Shown in pieces: positions 25,613-35,159 of a stretch of DNA of 64,000 nt. Numbering within the stretch: position 1 is the first letter of the stretch; each line of letters starts with the position of its first letter. The position numbers were made by a program, and so were the translations under genes. Below the pieces are notes generated by a model, which saw only the letters and a program-made list of their open reading frames with translations, had not been told where the DNA came from and made no database searches. This stretch comes from DT-110 sp030148525 (lineage in GTDB: Bacteria > Bacteroidota > Bacteroidia > Chitinophagales > Saprospiraceae), in NCBI GenBank assembly GCA_965227445.1, contig OZ245751.1:5146001-5210000 (forward strand), in the 5' to 3' direction.

Positions 25613-28483
25613 CTAAGACTCTACCTTTTCCTGTTTTAACTCGTGTAATAAATGCTGCCCGGTAAAGCTGTTGTCCACTTTACTAATATCTTCCGGGGTG
25701 CCTTTGGCCACAACCAGTCCGCCCCTGCGGCCGCCTTCCGGTCCCATATCGATGATGAAGTCGGCTACCTTGATCACGTCCAGGTTATGCTCGATGACAA
25801 TTACCGTATTTCCCCGCTCTACCAATCGATTAAGCACATGAAGCAGGTGTCGGATATCCTCGAAGTGAAGTCCGGTTGTGGGCTCATCCAGGATGTAGAC
25901 CGTTTGGCCCGTGTCGCGTTTAGCGAGTTCTTCGGAGAGTTTGACCCGCTGGGCTTCTCCCCCCGACAGGGTAGTAGCTTGTTGACCAAGCGTAATGTAG
26001 CCCAGACCCACTTCTTCGAGTGTGCGGAGTTTCCGGTAGATATTGGGAATAGGCTGGAAGAATTCAGCGGCTTCGGCTACATTCATATCCAGCACATCGC
26101 TAATGGTTTTTCCTTTGTAAAGTACCTCCAGTGTCTCGCGGTTGTAGCGACGTCCCATGCATTTTTCGCACTCGACGTACACATCGGGCAGGAAGTTCAT
26201 TTCGATGGTGCGGGTACCCGATCCATGGCACACTTCACAACGTCCTCCCTTCACATTGAACGAAAACCGCCCTGGCTTGTAGCCGCGGATCTTGGACTCG
26301 GGCAGCTCGGAGAAGATCTTGCGGATGTCGGTAAACACGCCGGTATAGGTAGCCGGATTCGACCGCGGGGTACGTCCTATGGGCGACTGATCGATCTCGA
26401 TCACCTTATCGATATGCTCCAATCCCTTCACCTTTTTGTAGGCCATGGGGTTCTTGAGGCTTTTATAAAAATGCTGCCGCAAAATGGGGTATAGTGTTTC
26501 GTTGATCAGGGTCGACTTTCCACTGCCCGAAACGCCCGTTACGCAGGTGAAGGTCCCGAGTGGGATCTTGATGTTGACATCTTGCAGGTTGTTCCCGCTG
26601 GCGCCTTTCAGTTCCAGGTATTTGCCACTACCCTTGCGACGCTCGCCGGGGACGTTGATCATACGGCGGTTGCTAAGGTAATCAGCCGTCAGGGTATCCA
26701 TTTTAATAAACTCTTCGGGAGTTCCCTCAGCCACCAGTTCACCACCCAGTTTACCAGCACCTGGTCCCAGGTCGATCACGTAATCAGAGGCCAGCATAAT
26801 GTCTTTATCATGCTCCACTACCAACACGGTATTCCCGATATCGGTCAGTTCGCGGAGGGCTCCGATCAGACGCTGGTTGTCGCGCTGGTGCAACCCAATG
26901 CTGGGCTCATCGAGAATGTAGGTGATACCGGTCAGTTGGGAACCAATCTGGGTTGCCAGACGAATGCGTTGGGATTCACCGCCCGACAGGGTGCGGGCGG
27001 GACGGTCCAGCGAAAGGTAATCCAGGCCTACGTGCAGCAGGAAGCCCAGTCGCAGGCGGATCTCCTTCAAGATCTCGGCACCAATGGTATTCTGTCGCTC
27101 GGTAAGGTGGCCCTCCAGCTTGCTGATCCAGTCGAGCAATTCGTTGATATCCATATGGGCAAGTTGCCCGATATGATGATCTGCCAGCTTAAAGTGTAGG
27201 GATTCCTTTTTTAGGCGAAAGCCATCGCATTCAGGGCAGGTGTCGACCGTCATAAAGGCTTCGGCCCACTTGCGAACCTTTTCCGAGGAGGTATTATTAT
27301 ACCAGCCTTCCACCATTCCCAGCAGACCATCGTTGGCGAGGTTGTAGGAATAGTCCTGCTTGGTACGACTCAGGCGTACGGCCAGGTTGTTATCCCCTCC
27401 GTTCAGGATTACGTTGAGGGCATCAACGGGCATATCCCTGACGGGCGTGGAGAAGGTGAACTTATATTTTTTGGCAATAGCCCGCAGCTGCTTGAAGGTC
27501 ATGTTCTGGCGTACCTCCCCCAGCGGTACGATCCCCACGTCGTTGATTGATTTTGAATCGTCGGGAATGACCTTTTCCATATCTACCCGATGTACACTAC
27601 CTAATCCGTTGCAGTTGGGGCAGGCCCCATAGGGTGAATTGAAGGAGAAGGCATTGGGTGAAGGCTCCTCGTATGAGATACCAGACTTTGGATCCATAAG
27701 GTGTTTGCTGTAAGTCTTGACCTCCTTGGTATCGTTATTCATCAGCATGAGCATCCCGTTGCCCATTTTCAGGGCTGCCTGCAGGGAGCTGTTCAGACGA
27801 TCATTTTTATCGTCGGTAATCTTTAAGCGATCGATGACCACTTCAATATCGTGTACCTTGTAGCGGTCGATCTGCATCCCCGGCTCAATGTCGATCACCA
27901 CATTATCGACGCGTACTTTTGTGTATCCCTGCTTGCGCACTTGCTCGAAAAGCTCGCGGTAATGCCCCTTGCGTCCACGGATCACGGGAGCCAGCAAGAG
28001 CACTTTTTGCCCCTGGTAATCCTCCAGGATCTTATCTTTCATTTGCTCCTCACTGTAGCGCACCATGCGCTCACCGGTATTGTAGGAATAGGCTTCACCA
28101 ATACGTGCGTAGAGCAGGCGGAGAAAATCGTAAATCTCAGTGATAGTACCCACCGTGGAGCGGGGATTCCGGCCGGTAGTCTTTTGCTCAATGGAGATGA
28201 CCGGGCTGAGGCCGGCGATGTTCTCAACGTCGGGGCGCTCCATTTCACCGATGAACTGGCGGGCATAAGCAGAGAAGGTTTCCATGTAGCGACGCTGGCC
28301 TTCGGCGTAGATGGTATCAAAGGCCAGGGAGGATTTGCCACTGCCACTGATACCAGTGATCACCACCATTTGGTTACGGGGAATACGAACATCGACATTC
28401 TTTAGATTGTGTACCCGAGAACCAACCACGTCCAGGTATTCTTGCTCAATCTCGGTAGCTGGGGCCATTACGTCTTCTGCCAT
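25613..28483 (-). CDS. uvrA: Excinuclease ABC subunit A
   Basis: 956 residues from MAEDVMAPATEIEQEYLDVV (ATG at 28483). Both ABC modules are complete: Walker A GISGSGKSSLAFDT near the N-terminus and GVSGSGKSTLINETLYP in the second half, each with a signature (RTLSGGESQRIRLA; TTLSGGEAQRVKLSEELAK) and Walker B (YILDEPSIGLH; YILDEPTTGLHFED). Three zinc modules are visible: CPNCNGLG, CPECDGF, and the C-terminal CEVCHGSGTRTIEM...CEKCMG. UvrA binds damaged DNA and loads UvrB in nucleotide excision repair. Length and motifs are those of the normal protein. Confidence 0.98.
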   Translation of the reverse strand: MAEDVMAPATEIEQEYLDVVGSRVHNLKNVDVRIPRNQMVVITGISGSGKSSLAFDTIYAEGQRRYMETFSAYARQFIGEMERPDVENIAGLSPVISIEQKTTGRNPRSTVGTITEIYDFLRLLYARIGEAYSYNTGERMVRYSEEQMKDKILEDYQGQKVLLLAPVIRGRKGHYRELFEQVRKQGYTKVRVDNVVIDIEPGMQIDRYKVHDIEVVIDRLKITDDKNDRLNSSLQAALKMGNGMLMLMNNDTKEVKTYSKHLMDPKSGISYEEPSPNAFSFNSPYGACPNCNGLGSVHRVDMEKVIPDDSKSINDVGIVPLGEVRQNMTFKQLRAIAKKYKFTFSTPVRDMPVDALNVILNGGDNNLAVRLSRTKQDYSYNLANDGLLGMVEGWYNNTSSEKVRKWAEAFMTVDTCPECDGFRLKKESLHFKLADHHIGQLAHMDINELLDWISKLEGHLTERQNTIGAEILKEIRLRLGFLLHVGLDYLSLDRPARTLSGGESQRIRLATQIGSQLTGITYILDEPSIGLHQRDNQRLIGALRELTDIGNTVLVVEHDKDIMLASDYVIDLGPGAGKLGGELVAEGTPEEFIKMDTLTADYLSNRRMINVPGERRKGSGKYLELKGASGNNLQDVNIKIPLGTFTCVTGVSGSGKSTLINETLYPILRQHFYKSLKNPMAYKKVKGLEHIDKVIEIDQSPIGRTPRSNPATYTGVFTDIRKIFSELPESKIRGYKPGRFSFNVKGGRCEVCHGSGTRTIEMNFLPDVYVECEKCMGRRYNRETLEVLYKGKTISDVLDMNVAEAAEFFQPIPNIYRKLRTLEEVGLGYITLGQQATTLSGGEAQRVKLSEELAKRDTGQTVYILDEPTTGLHFEDIRHLLHVLNRLVERGNTVIVIEHNLDVIKVADFIIDMGPEGGRRGGLVVAKGTPEDISKVDNSFTGQHLLHELKQEKVES

Positions 28484-28623
28484 GAAGTTTTGGAATTGTG
28501 CTTTAAAACGCAAAACTAACGTTTAATACGGGTAAGCTGTTTAGAACCTATCTCAAAATGTTATTGGAATGGCCGCTACACTCAATACCGCAATATCCGG
28601 CGAATCGCCAGGAAGAGCAGCAA

Positions 28624-29394
28624 CTATACAGGGAGTCCCAGGTCCCCCCTGAATTCCTCCTTTACTTTTGGCAACCGGCTGAGGGCGATGGGCAATGTCT
28701 GCCCATTTTTCAGAGTGACCTGCGGGGCGGGAGAATAGACTAAGGTATCCACTTCTTTCCGGTTGACGATCACACTGCGGTGCAGTCTTACGAACCCCTT
28801 CGGAGTCAGCTCCTGCTCCATGCGCTTCATCGATTTGCGAAGGCTATAGGCTCCATTGGAAGTGTGCACTTTTACACAGTAATCATCCGATTGCACCCAG
28901 ATGATATCGGACACCAGAATATTCTTAACCTTATTGCCCACCCGGATCTGAATGATCGGGGTGTGGTCATCTTTTTTACGATAACTCAATTCTTCGTAGA
29001 CCGATTGAAATTCGTCTTTTAAATCAGCTAATTCAATCATTTTAGAATCCAGCAAATGAAGGTGCCGAAGCAGATTAAGCAGGATGATCAGTCCCAGGTA
29101 AGCGTTTACAAACAGAGCTGCCTTTTGATACACGAAAAAGGAGAATACTTCCCAAAATTGATCCACGCTTTCCCGGCTGTTTAACAGGACCGACAGGCTG
29201 ATCGCGAACAACGTAGTTATCAGGGTCAGGATCAGCCCAACGCCATATTTTATAAGCACCTCCGCAGAGAGGTGCTTCGCCGGGTGTTTATATACGTACC
29301 AGCCAAAAGGAATGGCCAACAACGACCAAATACCCCAGCGAACGGCGTGGAGTTTTACTAATTCCAATAAAGTTACCTCACTGTATCCCGGCAA
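28624..29394 (-). CDS. Membrane-anchored LytTR-family DNA-binding regulator
   Basis: 256 residues starting at a TTG (29394); no ATG is available between the upstream in-frame stop and the first helix. Three hydrophobic segments fill residues 18-110, followed by a short helical linker (about 118-140). A LytTR DNA-binding domain follows at 150-250: IIWVQSDDYCVKVHTSNG, then SLRKSMKRMEQEL and GFVRLHRSVIVNRKEVD. There is no receiver domain. Proteins of this build are common in Bacteroidota and likely sense a membrane signal and control transcription directly. The targets are unknown. The gene points away from tryptophan dioxygenase and lies 140 bases upstream of uvrA. Confidence 0.85.
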   Translation of the reverse strand: MPGYSEVTLLELVKLHAVRWGIWSLLAIPFGWYVYKHPAKHLSAEVLIKYGVGLILTLITTLFAISLSVLLNSRESVDQFWEVFSFFVYQKAALFVNAYLGLIILLNLLRHLHLLDSKMIELADLKDEFQSVYEELSYRKKDDHTPIIQIRVGNKVKNILVSDIIWVQSDDYCVKVHTSNGAYSLRKSMKRMEQELTPKGFVRLHRSVIVNRKEVDTLVYSPAPQVTLKNGQTLPIALSRLPKVKEEFRGDLGLPV

Positions 29395-29631
29395 CTCGAA
29401 AGTCGTCAGGTAATAGTGCTCCCGGTCATTATAGATAACACGATTATTTTTCTAATATTATCCCTGCTTCCTAAGCTCGCAAAAAATCACGGGGTTGCTG
29501 AGAAAATCTCGCTGGTACGAATAAAGGGCCTATCCCCCTTGTGTTCCACACCTCTACCTACGAACCTGCTCCTGAAAAATGCACCGGGACTAATCCATCG
29601 GATGCGGATGCACCCATAAAAAAATGACACT

Positions 29632-30579
29632 ATGTCTGATAAAAAGATAATAGATGAAATCGAGGCCAAGTACGAGCAACTGGGGGAGAACCACGAGGCT
29701 TACCTAAAGGGATTATTGCACGCCAAACCTATTAACTATTGGGACTACATAGAGGTCGACACCTTGTTGTCGCTGCAAAAACCACGGACCAACTTCAAGG
29801 ACGAGGAAGTCTTTATCATGTATCACCAGGTTACGGAATTGATCCTGAAAATGATGATCCACGAATTGCAACAGTTGGTCGACGAGCCCGTGGATGAGGC
29901 CAGGTGGATTGACAAATTATCCCGCTTGAACCGCTATACTTCCATGCTTATCAACTCCTTCGACGTAATGAGGTCGGGGATGGATTACGACGATTACAAC
30001 GCCTTCCGAAGCACCCTCACGCCGGCCAGTGGCTTCCAGTCTGCTCAATTCCGTTTCCTGGAGCTCTATTGTACCCGCCTGCCCAACCTGATCAATCAGG
30101 AAGGCAAAAAGCGGCTAAGTGGTTCACCTACGGTTGAGGAATATTTTGACCATTTGTACTGGAAAGACGCAGGACTCAACCGGGAAACGGGTGAAAAAAC
30201 CCTAACCCTGCGCCAGTTCGAGGAGAAATACCAGGATCAGTTGATCCGATTAGCCCAGGAACTGACTGGCCAAACTGTCGAAGACAAGGTGCTGGCAATG
30301 GACTCCGTTTCGGACGAGTTATTGCGGGCTCTTAGAACATTCGATCACAACTACAATGTTACCTGGCCGTTGGTCCATCTGAATACCGCCCAACACTACC
30401 TGGACAGTAGAGGGGAACCCGCCGCTGCCACCGGCGGCAGCGAATGGAAAAAATACCTTCATCCGAAGTACCAGCAACGAACGTTCTTTCCCGATCTCTG
30501 GTCGGAGGCCGAACTGGCCGAGTGGGGCCGGAATACTCCGGATGATGGTACATCTATTCCTGATAAAACCGGACAATAA
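29632..30579 (+). CDS. kynA: Tryptophan 2,3-dioxygenase
   Basis: 315 residues. The sequence INYWDYIEVDTLLSLQ near residue 35 and FIMYHQVTELILKMMIHEL at about 60-80 are diagnostic; the latter contains the active-site His and the helix that lines the haem pocket. Later blocks RYTSMLINSFDVM and LTPASGFQSAQFRFLE match the family, the second being the substrate-binding segment. The enzyme is a cytoplasmic haem dioxygenase that opens the indole ring of L-tryptophan to N-formylkynurenine, the first step of the kynurenine pathway. The other kynurenine genes are not in this window. Confidence 0.95.
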   Translation: MSDKKIIDEIEAKYEQLGENHEAYLKGLLHAKPINYWDYIEVDTLLSLQKPRTNFKDEEVFIMYHQVTELILKMMIHELQQLVDEPVDEARWIDKLSRLNRYTSMLINSFDVMRSGMDYDDYNAFRSTLTPASGFQSAQFRFLELYCTRLPNLINQEGKKRLSGSPTVEEYFDHLYWKDAGLNRETGEKTLTLRQFEEKYQDQLIRLAQELTGQTVEDKVLAMDSVSDELLRALRTFDHNYNVTWPLVHLNTAQHYLDSRGEPAAATGGSEWKKYLHPKYQQRTFFPDLWSEAELAEWGRNTPDDGTSIPDKTGQ

Positions 30580-30690
30580 AATCAACCTTGTTCTCTACCT
30601 CATCACCGATGGGTACGTCGGGCAGGATGCCCGTTTCGTTAAACCCATGTCGCGGGATAAATTTGTGCAGGGTGCTGGTCGACCCTGCCT
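30554..30690 (-). pseudogene. Possible S41-peptidase C-terminal remnant
   Basis: On the minus strand, directly after the MORN gene, a frame reads STLHKFIPRHGFN, ETGILPDVPIGDEVENKV and a stop at 30554. The order resembles the end of S41 (Tsp/CtpA-like) peptidases, where a substrate-strap region is followed by G-x-x-PD-x-P. Only about 45 codons exist and the match is short, so this is a weak call. It overlaps the 3' end of the dioxygenase on the opposite strand. Confidence 0.3.
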
Positions 30691-33020
30691 TAATACCGCC
30701 CGTCGCCACCACAAACAGGACAGGTGATATATCCGCCATTCGTTACGTCCCGGCAATTGGTATAGGTTTTATAGTATTTGCCCGACGTGTAGGTGTAATC
30801 GTAAGTGGTTGTACAGTCCTGGGTGACGATCTCATTCCAGTATAAGCCAGTTCCTTTACAGGAGCTACAGTGATAGCTTCGCGGACGAGAGGTCGATGCT
30901 TTGGATGCTCTGATCCGACGCGCTTCTGCTTCGGCCATACGCCGTTTGCTCTCGGCAATTCCCTCAGCTATTGCTTCCTGACGCTTCCGCTCGTACTCTT
31001 CCTGCCATAATTCGCGCTGTTCGGCGAGGTATTCGGCATAATCACGCCCATCCTTGGTCACTCTCCTGCCCGTTTGGTAGTACTCCAGCTCCGGGGTACT
31101 TCTGTTGGATACGTAAGCACGGAGGGTCCCGTCAAATACGCCCTGTTTAAAGGTGCCGTCGGCAATGACCTTTTGCCCGTCGTAGGACAATATCTTAAAT
31201 GGTCCCTCTGCCACGCCATTTTGAAAGCGGGAACGGACGAGGCCTCGGTACCGGACGTTGTAGCGCCGGAACCGGTCGGTATTTACCCGCAATTGCAGGC
31301 CCTCCCCGTTGTAACAGTTCCCGGCAATACAATCGTTATCAGCTAATAACCAAACGTTCCGTGCAGCAGCAGGCAGGCGGGAAACACCGCCCGGCAGTTT
31401 GACGGTCCGGATATATTCGGGAATTCCCTGGTGCACCTCAAACTCCTTCCACTCTCCTGTAGCCATTTTCAGGATACCCCTGCCGTTAGCAGCTCCCCGG
31501 ATAAACTGGCCTTCGTACCGTCCTAAGCCTTTGATATCCAGCACACCGGAACCATTCTGACAATCGCCCGAAACGCATTGGCCGAATTCGGTAGTAAAAG
31601 GCTGCTCTATACTGTGGTAAGTGTTGGCAGATTTCTTGTGGTACGTAAAGGAGCATAAGCGCTCTTTGAATAAGGTATCGGCCCGGTATTCCTGAAAAAT
31701 ATAATTGAATACTCCGGTTTGATCCCCGGCCTGAAAGTATTCACTTTTATCCCGAAAGCTACGAACCGGGTCTTTGAAGTGAGCATATGCGTAAGACAGT
31801 CCTTTGCCGATCCTCTTCCCGTCCTGGTGCTGGCCTACATACAAGAGCAGTTCCGTACCCTGGCGGTTCCTTTCCAAGTCGATCAGTGTCAACCCATCGC
31901 CGGATTCCCGGTACACAAAGCCTATGCCGTGGAATTTCCCATTCCGGAATCCGCCTTCGTAGCGAAATAATTGATTGTTATCACTGTATTTCATGATGCC
32001 GAAGCCATTCACGCAATCCCCTTCCAGACAATCATTATTGACTAGGTCCGGATTAGCAGCCAGGTTGGCCCGGTAGGCTTTTTTAACCGCAATAATTTCC
32101 AGCACATCCACTCCCTGCTCGTACCCTTTTTGAACGATCAGGTAAGGCTTGGTTTTGTGATCGGCTTTCCACATATCCGATTCATCCAGGTCCCATTCCG
32201 TCTTTGGGAACAAGGTGTTATAGTTGTACGGTGGGTACAATAAATCGCCAAAAACAAAGTAGTTTTTCGGATCGTCGATTTGAAAACGGAGGGTAAGGGT
32301 TCGTTTCTGTGGCTCGTCGGTAACCGTAATGAAAGGCTTTTCCGCTTTGGGATTGAGGTGCCCTTCTCTGACCTGATACACATTATTCCGGACAGTATTC
32401 TGTAGAATAATGCCCTCAAAATCCGATTCGGCGGCAGCGATAAGTTCCTTTAAAGCGGCCTTTCCTTTTTCATTGGCGAGTCGGCTCTTCAGGTTGACGA
32501 CGGCCGCGTTGGAAACGGCACCCGTAAGTGGGAAGGTTTCTATATCAGGTACGGCTACCCGCGGAGAGGACAATCCGTTTCTGGAAATAAACAGGGAAAG
32601 AATCCGTGGTTTGGAGGCATCATAATTTTGACCTACCGTCAGGGAAACCACCCATTGCTCTCCGTTCGGTTTCTTCGTTTTGAACATGATGTTGTGATCC
32701 GTATACACCGAGGAAGACCTTTCCCATCCCCGAAGCAGGGGCCATTGTTCCATTTGGGCCTTCAGCGAAGTATAGGTATCGACCAGCGAGCCTTGAGGCT
32801 TTAGTTCCAGATAGGCTTTGTACGAGGAGCCAGAGTAAGAGCTGTGCAGGGCGTCGATATCCAGGCAATGACCACCACAATTCCGGCCGTATTGAGCGAG
32901 TACATTATGGAATCCGTTGGGGGCATCATCCAGCCAGGCTTTGACAACCGTTTCAAATGATTGGGCTTGGAGAAAAGTAGTGAGCAATAGCCCGAAGAGG
33001 CTTAAACCAATTTTTTTCAT
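30690..33020 (-). CDS. Secreted MORN-repeat protein with C-terminal CxxCxGxG zinc module
   Basis: 776 residues with a signal peptide (1-19, ending LQAQ). The N-terminal 330 residues are unrecognised. From about 335 a D-C-(x)3-C-x-N-G-x-G motif occurs three times (NDCLEGDCVNGFG; GQCVSGDCQNGSG; NDCIAGNCYNGEG), each starting a run of MORN-like strands (YEGGFRNGKFHGIGF; YEGQFIRGAANGRGIL). A basic, charged helix (EYERKRQEAIAEGIAE) follows near 670, then CSSCKGTG and CPVCGGDG at the very C-terminus, a pair of DnaJ-type zinc knuckles. The lone YTYTSGKYYKTYTN stretch between them is Tyr/Thr-rich. A membrane- or surface-associated scaffold is the best guess. Confidence 0.7.
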   Translation of the reverse strand: MKKIGLSLFGLLLTTFLQAQSFETVVKAWLDDAPNGFHNVLAQYGRNCGGHCLDIDALHSSYSGSSYKAYLELKPQGSLVDTYTSLKAQMEQWPLLRGWERSSSVYTDHNIMFKTKKPNGEQWVVSLTVGQNYDASKPRILSLFISRNGLSSPRVAVPDIETFPLTGAVSNAAVVNLKSRLANEKGKAALKELIAAAESDFEGIILQNTVRNNVYQVREGHLNPKAEKPFITVTDEPQKRTLTLRFQIDDPKNYFVFGDLLYPPYNYNTLFPKTEWDLDESDMWKADHKTKPYLIVQKGYEQGVDVLEIIAVKKAYRANLAANPDLVNNDCLEGDCVNGFGIMKYSDNNQLFRYEGGFRNGKFHGIGFVYRESGDGLTLIDLERNRQGTELLLYVGQHQDGKRIGKGLSYAYAHFKDPVRSFRDKSEYFQAGDQTGVFNYIFQEYRADTLFKERLCSFTYHKKSANTYHSIEQPFTTEFGQCVSGDCQNGSGVLDIKGLGRYEGQFIRGAANGRGILKMATGEWKEFEVHQGIPEYIRTVKLPGGVSRLPAAARNVWLLADNDCIAGNCYNGEGLQLRVNTDRFRRYNVRYRGLVRSRFQNGVAEGPFKILSYDGQKVIADGTFKQGVFDGTLRAYVSNRSTPELEYYQTGRRVTKDGRDYAEYLAEQRELWQEEYERKRQEAIAEGIAESKRRMAEAEARRIRASKASTSRPRSYHCSSCKGTGLYWNEIVTQDCTTTYDYTYTSGKYYKTYTNCRDVTNGGYITCPVCGGDGRY

Positions 33021-33294
33021 GGGTTTTATTTTTCTGGAGATAGTCCTGTTAATAAACGACTACTACCAAAAATAAAACGCACAAGCTATATCACCATATG
33101 AAACGTAAATATTTTGGTGGGTACACTGCCTATTTTTGTTGTGCTTATACGTAAAAATAGTTTTTGTTGCTGCGTTTGCCTTTATTCGAGCTTTATTGTT
33201 CTATCACACTTTGAAAACACCGCGAAGACGGCATTGCGCTTTACAAACCGGGAAGTCCTCAGTGTAGGAAAAGTACAATCCTCTCACCCTGCCA

Positions 33295-34947
33295 TCACCG
33301 CATACTCAATAACTGCTTATCCGCTTTCGCAAAAATAGACTCCAACTCCTCCTGGATTTGAGCAGCTTCATCCGCTTGATCCAGTTGTTCCAGTGCAGTC
33401 ATTTTCCCCATGAGCGACTTGGAACGGCGGGGCATGCGGTGCAGGGCTTTGTCGAATTGCGCAATAGCTTTCTCGTACTGCCCCCGCTCCAGCAGCCATT
33501 CTCCGTACTGTTCGAAGGAGGGCTTGGTGATGGTGGGTGGGCCGGCGGGGAAATCCGTTTGATTTTCGAGGGCTACGGCTTCTTTCATGTACGTTTCAAA
33601 GTGGGCTTCATCGCCTTCGAGAAGGGCGACCATTCCCTGCATCTGGGCAACGATCACTTTTGCGCTGGTGATGGCATTCTCAGTGGGCGCGTAGCGGGTA
33701 GTGCCTTCGGCACACATGGCCAGGCCGTCACCTGTCACTAATTCGGAGGCCAGGAAAATTTGGTTAGACAACCATTTGATCTCTTCGCGCATAGTGCCGA
33801 CATCTTCGTTCCGGAAAGCCACCTGCGCTCTCAGGAAACTGCGAACGGATTGGGGTACCAAACCGATATCGTATACTTTCACATCCCTATCCAGTACCGT
33901 TTCCGGTGAGATGTCCCCGCTTTCGACCAGTTGCCGGCTTTGCATACCTAGTAAGTAGCCGCGGGCTCCCTTGGTAGGATCTTTGGGAACGTAGTCCAGC
34001 ATATCCCGGAGCAGAGCTTCAGCTTCCCGGTAACGACCTTGTTGCAGGAGGCCGTAGTGTAACCAGGCGTAGGAGTGGTAACCCCGGGCGCCATCGGTCA
34101 GGTCCATGCGGTTCATACGATCCACACTGGCATCGTAGGAAACCTCATTCGAGGCCACCACGCCTTCCCATTCACCGAGGGCCAGGTAGATGTGTGAGGG
34201 CATGTGCAGGGCATGGGCCGCGTCAGCTGCCACTTTTGCGTAAGCATCCGCTGCCGTATGTGCATCCTGAGCGGAGGTAGGGCCATCCAGGGCATGAATT
34301 TTATAGTGCAGCGCCCCGGGGTGCTGAGGATTCGCGTCCAGAATTTTATCCGTAATGGAGGCCGCCAAGCGCAAATCATCACTGCCATCCCCGTAGGTTT
34401 CGGTCGCCCAGATCAGGGACAGGGCATAAAAGGCCGCGATTTCCTGATGTTCCGGATATTTGGCGTGCTGCGCTGCCAGGTGTTGGGCGATAGCCTGATT
34501 TCGTTCTTCGAACTGACCTTCCCCGTACATGATCTCGACCATTTCCCACATGGCCTTTTCAATGGGGTCGGAAATAGAGGCCAGTCGTTCTTCTTTGGTC
34601 TCCCCCAATCTGGATAATATGTCTTTTCCCTTCTCCGTATTCTGTAGCCGCCAGAGGGCTTTATACTGGCACATCGCCTCTCCCCAATGCGTCATTACCT
34701 CCGTGTCGTCCAGGGCCGTAGCCGCTTCGAAGGCCGTCAGTGCATCCTCGTATTCGAAATTGTGGAGCAGTAACAGCCCCTCCTCAAATTTTTCCTTAGT
34801 GGCTTCATTCAGGGTAAAACCGTGTTGTAACTCACCCAGCACCGATGCTCCCGATATATCAGAAGCGGCCGTTTGTTCTTCAGAGGAGCAGTTGATGATG
34901 ATCAGGCTTAGTATGAGCAGGATAAAGGGAGAGATTCTCATTTTCAT
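33295..34947 (-). CDS. TPR-containing lipoprotein
   Basis: 550 residues. The signal peptide ends at IIINC (Cys20). TPR-like helices start at about residue 55 (LLLLHNFEYEDALTAFEAA) and recur to the C-terminus (LLERGQYEKAIAQFDKALHR). Between them are strong family blocks: HPGALHYKIHALD, then HALHMPSHIYLALGEWEGVV and GYHSYAWLHYGLLQQGRY. The same blocks occur in large TPR lipoproteins of Bacteroidota and Acidobacteriota whose role is unknown; the conserved His residues could bind metal. The gene is monocistronic and bounded by a MITE-like repeat upstream. A copy of the GCGAAAGC motif lies in its last codons. Confidence 0.82.
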   Translation of the reverse strand: MKMRISPFILLILSLIIINCSSEEQTAASDISGASVLGELQHGFTLNEATKEKFEEGLLLLHNFEYEDALTAFEAATALDDTEVMTHWGEAMCQYKALWRLQNTEKGKDILSRLGETKEERLASISDPIEKAMWEMVEIMYGEGQFEERNQAIAQHLAAQHAKYPEHQEIAAFYALSLIWATETYGDGSDDLRLAASITDKILDANPQHPGALHYKIHALDGPTSAQDAHTAADAYAKVAADAAHALHMPSHIYLALGEWEGVVASNEVSYDASVDRMNRMDLTDGARGYHSYAWLHYGLLQQGRYREAEALLRDMLDYVPKDPTKGARGYLLGMQSRQLVESGDISPETVLDRDVKVYDIGLVPQSVRSFLRAQVAFRNEDVGTMREEIKWLSNQIFLASELVTGDGLAMCAEGTTRYAPTENAITSAKVIVAQMQGMVALLEGDEAHFETYMKEAVALENQTDFPAGPPTITKPSFEQYGEWLLERGQYEKAIAQFDKALHRMPRRSKSLMGKMTALEQLDQADEAAQIQEELESIFAKADKQLLSMR

Positions 34948-34983
34948 CGAATTTAAGTCAATTGTTCCTTTTAATGTAGGGAA

Positions 34984-35109
34984 TTATACCGACAACGAAG
35001 TGGTTTTGCTCCGCAGTACTTCGTGCTGGGACTCCAAACCACTTCGAGTCGAGTATGTACTCGCGTGAAAAGGATTGGCAAAGCCCAAACCTTTTCGGAA
35101 GCAGTATAT
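34984..35109. repeat. MITE-like dispersed element, long copy (B)
   Basis: The left end TTATACCGACAACGAAGTGG and the core GCAGTACTTCGTGCTGGGAC match copy A, then an extra segment (about 35035-35085) with ACTCGCGTGAAAAGG and GCAAAGCCCAAACC matches copy C. The right end CCTTTTCGGAAGCAGTATAT closes it. It therefore combines the parts seen separately at 13394 and 16273. Confidence 0.8.
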
Positions 35110-35159
35110 TTGACGTAGAGAATTGACTATGGGGGAATTATTTACAGCCCATAGAAAAA

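Noticed and set aside
33021..33294. Small plus-strand reading frames between the MORN and TPR genes
   Set aside because: They have no homology, poor starts and AT-rich composition; the gap looks like ordinary promoter and 3' sequence.
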